Assembly: GCA_913063405.1 (NCBI GenBank)
Contig: CAJXZB010000014.1
Span: 1-64,000, forward strand
DNA from: an uncultured Ulvibacter sp.
GTDB lineage: Bacteria > Bacteroidota > Bacteroidia > Flavobacteriales > Flavobacteriaceae
Reading direction: 5' to 3'
DNA: 64,000 nucleotides
Below the pieces are notes generated by a model that saw only the letters and a list, made by a program, of their open reading frames with translations, was not told where the DNA came from and ran no database searches. A program made the position numbers and the translations under genes. Shown in pieces: positions 33,882-40,359 of the stretch (within the stretch, counting starts at the first letter, position 1; every line of letters starts with the position of its first letter).

Positions 33882-35370
33882 TTAATTTATTGTGAACAAG
33901 AATTCCATTTGCAAAGAAATTATGATTTCCTTCTACTTCTGATAGATTATAAGTTGTTTCCATTCTATCCGTCATTTGTATGTTAATTATTTTAACCTCA
34001 CTCATTTCATTAGTACTTTTCAATAAAAAACATATATCGTTCTCTTTTAATTGACCCACTTCGATTCCATAATTTTCTTTCGTTTTTAACGGATCAAAAG
34101 AGCACCAACCTTTACCTTTTACCATATATGGATGATCGGTGGTATTTATATTCTGTATTGAATTATCAAACTCGATTTGTACTAAATTATCGTGAACAGG
34201 AGTATCAATCTTTAAGACCTTTTTACTTTGAACTAGACCAGTTTGTAAGTTATATGTTTTGACTGAATTTCCAACTTTAATTGTTTCGATACTTTTTATA
34301 GATCCATCCCCCATTGAGATCTGTGTTCCTGCTACAAAACAATTATATTTCTTTTTAGCTTGTTGAAGATTCATCCCTTCTTTAATCTCGTGCTGAATTC
34401 TCAACGCCCTTGTTTGCATTATTTCCAACCCTCCCGTAGCCTTAAAGATAAAATAAGATGCAGAAACACCCCATCCTATTGGACCGCCAAACATTCCTAT
34501 TCCAGTTGCAAAAGAATCACTTCCAAATTCATATCCTCCGATATAATTATTTTTATAGCTATAATATCCGAATAAAATACTTGCACCACCAACAAATCGT
34601 CCAGCTGATCTTAATCCAGTTAGGGTTTCTTTGTTCATAGTTTGCACAATATCTGACAAACCTACTGTATTAGAATATGACATTCCAATTGCTAATGCAG
34701 AAGAAAGTTTACCAATAGCTCCAATAACTTGCATTCCCTCGCTTCTATCATTCCATATTTCCGCAGTATAATCTGTTTTTTGAGTATTTCCCCCAACAAC
34801 TTCGGTACCATCGGCACCCATTACAAGTTTGCCTCCTCCTGTTAAAGATATTCCTCCTCCTTCATTCTTGTTGTTGTTAGTTGTATTTCCATCAGAATTA
34901 TCACCCTCTTCAACTTTCTTTGGGCCACTTCCTTCAGATATAAAAGATCCAGGGTTACTAGTGATGCTATTTCCTACCAGATTCGAAGAAGCCCCTTCAA
35001 CCTTATCAGCATCAAATTCAGAAAATGTAACACCGGATGTTTGCGGTCTAAATCCACTCGTGAGATCGCCAACTGTGGAGGAGCCAAAGGTCATTCTTCC
35101 ATCTGGGTCAAGGTAAAAGATTGGATTATCAAAGGCATAGGTGTAAGGAGAGTGTCTCCTCATTAGTTCTGCCAATGGATCAAGGTTCATCCAGCGCCCT
35201 ATGGAAGCATCATAATTTCTTGCTCCAAAATCGTACCATTCCAATCCTAATTCTTGGTTTTGTTCTTTACCGCCAAACTTATAGGCTTGTGCTAGTCCAT
35301 TTCCATTACTGGAAACCACGTTATTATACCCCTTTTGTTTTAAGCCAAAAGGATAGTAGTCTAAGGTCAT
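33874..35370 (-). CDS. Orphan RHS-core fragment with C-terminal HINT (pretoxin) domain
   Basis: 498 aa. It lacks an N-terminus and signal peptide. The first 95 residues are the last part of an RHS core (YYPFGLKQKGYNNVVSSNGN, ARNYDASIGRWMNLDPLAEL, FDNPIFYLDPDGRM), then a Ser/Asn-rich linker. Residues 150-340 are a hydrophobic, Gly-rich tip of unknown type. The last 150 residues form an intein-like HINT domain: catalytic Cys in YNCFVAGTQISMGDGS, TTDHPYMV with the TxxH block, and NHNFFANGILVHN at the end. Only KLND follows, so no cargo remains after the cleavage site. The start codon is nominal, at the edge of the 436-bp repeat. An apparent displaced cassette. Confidence 0.75.
   Translation of the reverse strand: MTLDYYPFGLKQKGYNNVVSSNGNGLAQAYKFGGKEQNQELGLEWYDFGARNYDASIGRWMNLDPLAELMRRHSPYTYAFDNPIFYLDPDGRMTFGSSTVGDLTSGFRPQTSGVTFSEFDADKVEGASSNLVGNSITSNPGSFISEGSGPKKVEEGDNSDGNTTNNNKNEGGGISLTGGGKLVMGADGTEVVGGNTQKTDYTAEIWNDRSEGMQVIGAIGKLSSALAIGMSYSNTVGLSDIVQTMNKETLTGLRSAGRFVGGASILFGYYSYKNNYIGGYEFGSDSFATGIGMFGGPIGWGVSASYFIFKATGGLEIMQTRALRIQHEIKEGMNLQQAKKKYNCFVAGTQISMGDGSIKSIETIKVGNSVKTYNLQTGLVQSKKVLKIDTPVHDNLVQIEFDNSIQNINTTDHPYMVKGKGWCSFDPLKTKENYGIEVGQLKENDICFLLKSTNEMSEVKIINIQMTDRMETTYNLSEVEGNHNFFANGILVHNKLND
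34925..35360. repeat. 436-bp RHS-core direct repeat, copy 1
   Basis: Practically identical to 36969-37404 in the same orientation (offset 2044). I see one difference, which changes a Val to Ala. The repeat starts on one side where the two toxin tips diverge (after FISEGSG) and ends on the other at YYPFG, where this copy runs into a palindrome and copy 2 continues into more RHS core. Confidence 0.9.
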
Positions 35371-35382
35371 TTTTTTGACCTT
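35363..35382. terminator. Palindrome at the breakpoint of the RHS fragment
   Basis: AAGGTCA, six T, TGACCTT: a perfect 7-bp inverted repeat, placed exactly where the homology with the other RHS copy ends. It may be a terminator for the gene upstream (35505-35843) or a recombination scar. The 120 bases up to 35504 hold nothing else recognisable. Confidence 0.4.
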
Positions 35383-35504
35383 TTAACAATTTTTAAAGCC
35401 TGTTTCTTGCTTTTACTACAGTATATTCAAAGAACGTTTGCTTTTATTGTTAATCTTCAATTTGGAATTATTATCCTTTAGACCCACAATAAAATTGACA
35501 TAGT

Positions 35505-35843
35505 TTAATTAGATTCATAACAAGAAATACATAAGGAAATATCTTTTTCCCCAACTCGTATTAAATCTTTGGGAGAAAATTCAATATTACATTGATCATC
35601 ATATTCATAGACCATCCAAAACTCAATGTCGGAATTGTCAATCCCTATTGATTCTAAATCTTTTTCTTTACCCTCAAGAATCTTTAAAAAAACATCAATA
35701 AAATTTATAGAAGTATCTTTTTCTTCTTCTACAATTTCATATGCCCATCCATTTTTTGCATTTGCCGTAACACCTAGCAATCCATTTAAATAAAAGTGAT
35801 TCTTTTTTGGTGTATGTATTCTCAATGTATAATAATATCTCAT
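35505..35843 (-). CDS. Hypothetical protein, candidate immunity protein
   Basis: 112 aa, acidic, mixed strands and helices (RYYYTLRIHTPKKNHFYLNG, then FIDVFLKILEGKEKDLESIG and IEFWMVYEYDDQCNIEF). No family recognised with confidence. Its ATG lies 7 bases after the stop of an orphan toxin-tip remnant (35851-36042), the position of an immunity gene. An acidic soluble protein would suit binding of a basic nuclease-type toxin, and the remnant upstream is basic. Inferred from context. Confidence 0.6.
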   Translation of the reverse strand: MRYYYTLRIHTPKKNHFYLNGLLGVTANAKNGWAYEIVEEEKDTSINFIDVFLKILEGKEKDLESIGIDNSDIEFWMVYEYDDQCNIEFSPKDLIRVGEKDISLCISCYESN

Positions 35844-35850
35844 GCTTTTC

Positions 35851-36042
35851 CTAATTAAAAAAGTCTACCGCTTTTAAACCTGTTTCATAAACCTTTCCTT
35901 TAAATTTTCCTCCAACTCCCTTTAAAAAGATTCCTCCATTCTTAATAAAGACATCTGGGTTCTTTCCTACAAATTTGGAAAAAGTTCCTCTTCCAGCCGC
36001 ACCCAATATATCTGGTTTTAATTTATGAAAAATACAGCTTAA
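35851..36042 (-). pseudogene. Orphan polymorphic-toxin tip remnant
   Basis: An open frame without a start codon, bounded upstream by TGA (36043-36045). It reads KPDILGAAGRGTFSKFVGKN, then PDVFIKNGGIFLKGVGGK and a C-terminal YETGLKAVDFFN. The KPDILG opening followed by a short basic Gly-rich stretch looks like the end of a secreted toxin of the RHS/polymorphic class. The core and the start of the tip are gone. The gene just downstream is likely its retained immunity gene. Confidence 0.5.
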
Positions 36043-36097
36043 TCACCCTTAACTAATTCTCCACTAAAAGGTAGGAAGTCCATTACCTACATTACCT

Positions 36098-36337
36098 CTA
36101 ATCTCGAATATTCTTTCTTGCCTCTAATAGTATATCATTATACTTATCATCAAGAATATCATCCGATATTTTCTCTAATATCGCCTCGATATCCCATAAA
36201 ATTCGCTCTTCAGATTGATCTTCAAAGGAGTCCGAGTTAGTTTTCTGATTAAATCTACAGACCCAATCAAATAAAACAATAGCTTCTTCTTTGTTCAATT
36301 CTATTAAAAATTTTTTATTTTGTTTTCTTGATTCCAT
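36098..36337 (-). CDS. Putative immunity protein for the colicin-D-like tip
   Basis: 79 aa, very acidic, helical: FLIELNKEEAIVLFDWVCRF, FEDQSEERILWDIEAILEKI and a DILLEARKNI end. I recognise it as a common small protein downstream of polymorphic toxins in Bacteroidota, but no activity is assigned. It lies 9 bases after the stop of the RHS gene with a colicin-D-like tip. Colicin D immunity protein is likewise small, acidic and helical, which fits. Confidence in the gene is high, in the role moderate. Confidence 0.75.
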   Translation of the reverse strand: MESRKQNKKFLIELNKEEAIVLFDWVCRFNQKTNSDSFEDQSEERILWDIEAILEKISDDILDDKYNDILLEARKNIRD

Positions 36338-36346
36338 AGTTTTTCT

Positions 36347-38542
36347 TTATAGTCTTCCATGTTTAAGAACATTCCCTAATTGATTGGCATTAAGTTTCCA
36401 ACCGCTGATAAATTGTCCTGATTTACTAGATATAACGTTTAATCCCGTTTTAGAGTTTAAATAATGAGTTACTGAATTTCCACGATACGAGCCTTGGATG
36501 ATTTTTGTGCTGGCTGCATTAACATGTTGATTAATAGCTGCACTAAATTTTCCAGCAGCAGCTTTATTCCAGTTTCCTTTTATTCCAAAATCTACAGCAT
36601 GCTTAAACTTCGTCTGTAATTGCTTCGTAGTAGCATTTAGAATTAAACTACTTAATTTGGTTGCTTTATTTGCAGAAAACAATGCTGTCAAGACCTTTGG
36701 GGCCTTAAAAACTGCACCTCCTCCAATAAGCTCTAATGCACCCGCTCCACCTATTGTTTTATGAGAAAGAGTCAACATGGTTTCTCCAGTAGTAGCCCCA
36801 ACACCATCCAGACTATCGAAGTCGAACACCGGTGTTTGTCCAAAATTACTACCATTACAAGGAGGAAAAGGGCAACCACCGTTTTTCGTATTTTCCCCTA
36901 CATTTCCCTCCAAACTCAAATCTTTCTGTGCAAAGTTCGCGGCAATTTGGGCAAAGGCACCACTTCCTCCACTTCCTTCAGATATAAAAGATCCAGGGTT
37001 ACTAGTGATGCTATTTCCTGCCAGATTCGAAGAAGCCCCTTCAACCTTATCAGCATCAAATTCAGAAAATGTAACACCGGATGTTTGCGGTCTAAATCCA
37101 CTCGTGAGATCGCCAACTGTGGAGGAGCCAAAGGTCATTCTTCCATCTGGGTCAAGGTAAAAGATTGGATTATCAAAGGCATAGGTGTAAGGAGAGTGTC
37201 TCCTCATTAGTTCTGCCAATGGATCAAGGTTCATCCAGCGCCCTATGGAAGCATCATAATTTCTTGCTCCAAAATCGTACCATTCCAATCCTAATTCTTG
37301 GTTTTGTTCTTTACCGCCAAACTTATAGGCTTGTGCTAGTCCATTTCCATTACTGGAAACCACGTTATTATACCCCTTTTGTTTTAAGCCAAAAGGATAG
37401 TAGTTACTTTCCTCAATAATTTCACTCGATGGATCAATAGTTCCATCTAAATCACTATCACTATAAGACAATCGAATATTACCTAAATGGTCTCTATACT
37501 GGAATACGTACTTAAAATCACTATAGGTAATTCCACCAGTATCAGTATCAAACCCTTTTACTGAGTATTTCGAACGAATACCATTTTGAACCATTGGTTC
37601 AATATATCCTTCTGGGTGGGTAAAAAATTGTAGTTGAATACTCCCCACATTTTCTTGATCGCTATATACATAACCATTTACATATTCGGTATGTATAATG
37701 GCATTCGTCCCAATCTGGGCGATTTTTTTTAGTTTTAATCCTGCCGCATCATAGATATAGGTGATCGTACCACTTTCATTCCCGTTATTTACGGTAACCG
37801 TTTTGGGTAAATTCAAATAATTGTAAACAATATTATCCATTCCTTTATTGCGATCTTTTACTATATTTCCATTATCATCATAAAGATAATCATTATTTTG
37901 GGTGACGATGTGATCATTCCCGTCCTTAAACCCAAAATCTTCATACGTAGGATGAGTACTGGCATCACTTACGTTGTTAAGTCGGTTTCCATTATATTGA
38001 TAACTTAAATTATCCCAAAGATCCGCTGGACTATTATTTATATCGGTTCCAAATCGTTTTAATGTTAAAATATTTCCGTTTTGATCATAGGTGAGATCTG
38101 CCAAAGTATGTGTATCGGTATGGGTCATTGACGTTACCGTACCTTTGTAACTTTTGGCCTCGGTAACCCTATTAAGGTCATCATATCCATAATTATATCC
38201 CCGCGTTTGGGTGTCACCGTTTTTACTTTTCCATAAGGTTTGAGCAATATTACCATTATACAAAGGTGTCCCATTGTTATTACCTTCTACCTTATTGTAA
38301 TTAATTCTAAAATCAAAAAGGTCACTGTACTTATCTAAAGCCTTTAAACTTCCATTGTTTTCAATATCATTAATATCAGTAAGCCAACCACGAACGTTGA
38401 ATTTATAATTAATAGCCTGTAATCTTTTATCAATGAGTGATCCAAAAAGATTAAGGTTAGAAACACTCCCTGGGTCACCATTAAAGGACACTTTCCCTAT
38501 TAGTGGGGCGTCCATTTGCTCTTGAGTAATGTTAGAAATCAC
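36347..38542 (-). CDS. 5'-truncated RHS protein with colicin-D-like C-terminal tip
   Basis: 731 aa by its first ATG; the frame is open to 38644 but there is no signal peptide or N-terminal half. Residues 1-395 repeat the full-length RHS protein upstream (INYKFNVRGWLTDINDIENN, many YD-type repeats, YQYRDHLGNIRLSYSDSDLD). The RHS core ends with IGRWMNLDPLAEL and YLDPDGRM, then a linker. The last 90 residues (FKHAVDFGIKGNWNKAAAGK, THYLNSKTGLNVISSKSGQF, SGWKLNANQLGNVLKHG) match colicin-D-type nuclease domains, which cut tRNA anticodon loops. A duplicated copy that probably serves as a tip store. Confidence 0.85.
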   Translation of the reverse strand: MISNITQEQMDAPLIGKVSFNGDPGSVSNLNLFGSLIDKRLQAINYKFNVRGWLTDINDIENNGSLKALDKYSDLFDFRINYNKVEGNNNGTPLYNGNIAQTLWKSKNGDTQTRGYNYGYDDLNRVTEAKSYKGTVTSMTHTDTHTLADLTYDQNGNILTLKRFGTDINNSPADLWDNLSYQYNGNRLNNVSDASTHPTYEDFGFKDGNDHIVTQNNDYLYDDNGNIVKDRNKGMDNIVYNYLNLPKTVTVNNGNESGTITYIYDAAGLKLKKIAQIGTNAIIHTEYVNGYVYSDQENVGSIQLQFFTHPEGYIEPMVQNGIRSKYSVKGFDTDTGGITYSDFKYVFQYRDHLGNIRLSYSDSDLDGTIDPSSEIIEESNYYPFGLKQKGYNNVVSSNGNGLAQAYKFGGKEQNQELGLEWYDFGARNYDASIGRWMNLDPLAELMRRHSPYTYAFDNPIFYLDPDGRMTFGSSTVGDLTSGFRPQTSGVTFSEFDADKVEGASSNLAGNSITSNPGSFISEGSGGSGAFAQIAANFAQKDLSLEGNVGENTKNGGCPFPPCNGSNFGQTPVFDFDSLDGVGATTGETMLTLSHKTIGGAGALELIGGGAVFKAPKVLTALFSANKATKLSSLILNATTKQLQTKFKHAVDFGIKGNWNKAAAGKFSAAINQHVNAASTKIIQGSYRGNSVTHYLNSKTGLNVISSKSGQFISGWKLNANQLGNVLKHGRL
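36969..37404. repeat. 436-bp RHS-core direct repeat, copy 2
   Basis: Partner of 34925-35360, same orientation. Here the block sits inside the colicin-D-tipped RHS gene. The high identity implies recent duplication or gene conversion and gives a long substrate for homologous exchange of the two tips. Confidence 0.9.
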
Positions 38543-38765
38543 ATGGAAGGCTGGGTCATTATCATGATAGGGTGGGCACTTGTGGTGTGGTTCAAGGATT
38601 CCGTATTGGTCAATAATGTATTGTGCTATGGTGACTTTGTTCCGTTAAATGAACGTACTCCAGTGTTTCGATTTTAGCTTTATGGTGAATCGTTAATTGG
38701 CAAAAGACAGTTTTTATCAAGTGATTTTTTCCTTCTTATTTTCAATACAAAAGTCACATTATCTA
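38543..38765. other. Breakpoint region upstream of the truncated RHS copy
   Basis: Homology to the full-length RHS gene (around 42470-42505) continues to about 38573 and then stops. The minus-strand frame stays open to 38644 with unrelated sequence (RNKVTIAQYIIDQYGILEPH), possibly the end of another gene or mobile element that I do not recognise. The remaining 120 bases show no gene, promoter or terminator that I can support. Confidence 0.4.
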
Positions 38766-39215
38766 TTATTCAACGGTACCTTTTTTTTTCCAATTTAGTT
38801 TTCTTTTACTATAACCATATTGAAAATATTCTTTTTCTGTTATCTCCTTATTAATGAATTTTTCCAAAGAATATGGATTGTCTGGAATTTTTTTTAAAAA
38901 TCCCGTTTTTCCTTGAATTTTCAGCTCAATAACGTCTTCGGTCATTTTCACTTCTATAAAATCATTTTCTGACTCTTCATTCAAATACAAAAACATTTTG
39001 TCTATTTCTATAGAATATTTTCCTCCAAATTTTAAACCAGATTCTTCATAGTAAAGATAGTAAATATCGCTATCGTAGTAAGTTTCAACATATGACACGT
39101 TGCTATTACCTGTGGGATAATAATTATACCAATTACCCGTGACATCTAGATCAGTTTTTTGTGAAACACAAGATAAACTAATCATAAAAAGCAAAATATA
39201 AATTGTTGTTTTCAT
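38766..39215 (-). CDS. Small lipoprotein in the RHS locus
   Basis: 149 aa with a lipoprotein signal peptide (lipobox LSCVSQ, Cys at about residue 16). The mature part is strand-rich and aromatic (VTGNWYNYYPTGNSNVSYVE, IYYLYYEESGLKFGGKYSIE), like a lipocalin/META-type barrel. No family recognised. Being exported and lying within a toxin locus, it might protect the envelope against a toxin, but there is no direct evidence. Confidence 0.65.
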   Translation of the reverse strand: MKTTIYILLFMISLSCVSQKTDLDVTGNWYNYYPTGNSNVSYVETYYDSDIYYLYYEESGLKFGGKYSIEIDKMFLYLNEESENDFIEVKMTEDVIELKIQGKTGFLKKIPDNPYSLEKFINKEITEKEYFQYGYSKRKLNWKKKGTVE

Positions 39216-39221
39216 ATAAAA

Positions 39222-39416
39222 TTAATTTTTAATAAGAGGAAATGGTATAAAAGGGTCATTATCTCCATCTGGATTATAAAGATTATTCTCAGCGTGTAGT
39301 CTTTCCATTATTCGATTATAAAAGCCTTCTCTTAAAAAAGGAAAAATGAAATCAGTTACGGACAAGAATAAGGTAATAACCAATACCGTATATTTATACC
39401 CATAAATAGGATACAT
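39222..39416 (-). CDS. Hypothetical 64-aa membrane protein
   Basis: From ATG 39416: one predicted helix (KYTVLVITLFLSVTDFIFPF) and a polar tail (ENNLYNPDGDNDPFIPFPLI). The frame can be extended to 39551, but that part lies antisense to the better supported gene at 39418 and looks like a shadow. Its ATG is 1 base from the divergent ATG at 39418, so the two cannot both have ordinary promoters of their own. The lipoprotein at 39215 follows closely. Confidence 0.35.
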   Translation of the reverse strand: MYPIYGYKYTVLVITLFLSVTDFIFPFLREGFYNRIMERLHAENNLYNPDGDNDPFIPFPLIKN

Positions 39417-39417
39417 T

Positions 39418-39870
39418 ATGCTCGAATTTATTGGTGAATTGTTCTTACTTTTCAAAGAATTTAAATTTTGGAAAAAAAATAAAAACTCTTCAAATAAAAA
39501 AAATAAGATAAGACCTGTTACCAAGGTATTAATCCTTGGATTGTTTTTCATATTGCTATTAAGAATTTCTTTGACTTTTATTGAATTAAACCCTAAAGGT
39601 AAAGTTACTAAAGAAAGATTAGGAAGAATCGAAAAGATTTTAGAAAAAAATAAAAAAGACTTAGGAGTATACCCCTCAAATCTGAATATTATTATAAGAA
39701 ATAATCCAAATAGAAAAGGGATTACAAAAGATGGTTGGGATAATGAATTCTATTATCAGCTAGGTGAAAATGGACTAAATTATTTTCTGGCATCCAAGGG
39801 ACCAGATAATATATTAAATACGAAAGATGATATTAACAATGAAAACGTTAATAATCCCAATAATGAATAA
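39418..39870 (+). CDS. T2SSG (pseudopilin GspG)-like domain protein
   Basis: 150 aa. A basic N-terminus is followed by a single transmembrane helix (TKVLILGLFFILLLRISLTF, about 40-60) and a periplasmic domain with the order of the type II secretion pseudopilin GspG fold: LGVYPSNLNIII, ITKDGWDNEFYYQL, NYFLASKGPDNILNTKDD. The usual prepilin cleavage site is not obvious. It is the only plus-strand gene inside the RHS locus. Its 3' end overlaps that of the TPM-domain gene by 23 bases. Role unknown. Confidence 0.6.
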   Translation: MLEFIGELFLLFKEFKFWKKNKNSSNKKNKIRPVTKVLILGLFFILLLRISLTFIELNPKGKVTKERLGRIEKILEKNKKDLGVYPSNLNIIIRNNPNRKGITKDGWDNEFYYQLGENGLNYFLASKGPDNILNTKDDINNENVNNPNNE

Positions 39871-40348
39871 TTTTATTAACGCCTTCCTCAACACCTTCAA
39901 AATAATTACCTTCTTTCATTTCGGGAATAATAAAATCCTCGATTATTTCTTTACACTCGTTATCAGTTAAGAACATACGAGCTTTTTCATTCGTGGAGAT
40001 TGCTGTTTTTCTTAATTCACAACTTATTACAAATACTGCAATTTGACCATTATTATTTGTTATTTCTTCAAATCTAATTCTTACGAAATCAGAATAATCC
40101 CTTATTGATTCAATTGGTCCCAAAGAACTAGTAGTTACTATTATTAGTCTATTACTCGTTCTTTTTTCAAAATCATCAATTGTTTTTATCAATTCTATCT
40201 CTTCTTCATTACTAAGAAATGATTCCATATCAAATAAAAATAGATTATTCGAAAAATCTTGACCACTAAAAACTCCTTCGTTTTCAACTTGCGCATTAGC
40301 TGAAAAACAAATAAGAAAAATGCAAATTATATAATTATATAGCTTCAT
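39848..40348 (-). CDS. TPM-domain protein, secreted
   Basis: 166 aa from ATG 40348, which gives a clean signal peptide (KLYNYIICIFLICFSANAQ); an earlier ATG at 40375 overlaps the RHS gene and is less likely. The mature protein is a TPM domain: MESFLSNEEEIELIKTIDDF, RTSNRLIIVTTSSLGPIESI, then FLTDNECKEIIEDFIIPEMK and EGVEEGVNKII. TPM proteins occur in photosystem repair and as envelope proteins. Placed right after the full-length RHS gene, it is the best candidate for that toxin's periplasmic immunity protein, or simply a co-transcribed envelope gene. Confidence 0.75.
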   Translation of the reverse strand: MKLYNYIICIFLICFSANAQVENEGVFSGQDFSNNLFLFDMESFLSNEEEIELIKTIDDFEKRTSNRLIIVTTSSLGPIESIRDYSDFVRIRFEEITNNNGQIAVFVISCELRKTAISTNEKARMFLTDNECKEIIEDFIIPEMKEGNYFEGVEEGVNKIIHYWDY

Positions 40349-40359
40349 ATTAATAACTT

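Noticed and set aside
35121-37419. Repeated plus-strand ORFs (around 33341, 34829, 35121, 36777, 37165) in the RHS region
   Set aside because: They are antisense shadows of the duplicated RHS core and recur only because the core recurs.
39417-39551. N-terminal extension of the 64-aa minus-strand membrane ORF
   Set aside because: It lies antisense to the better supported T2SSG-like gene, and the part after ATG 39416 holds the only membrane-protein-like sequence.
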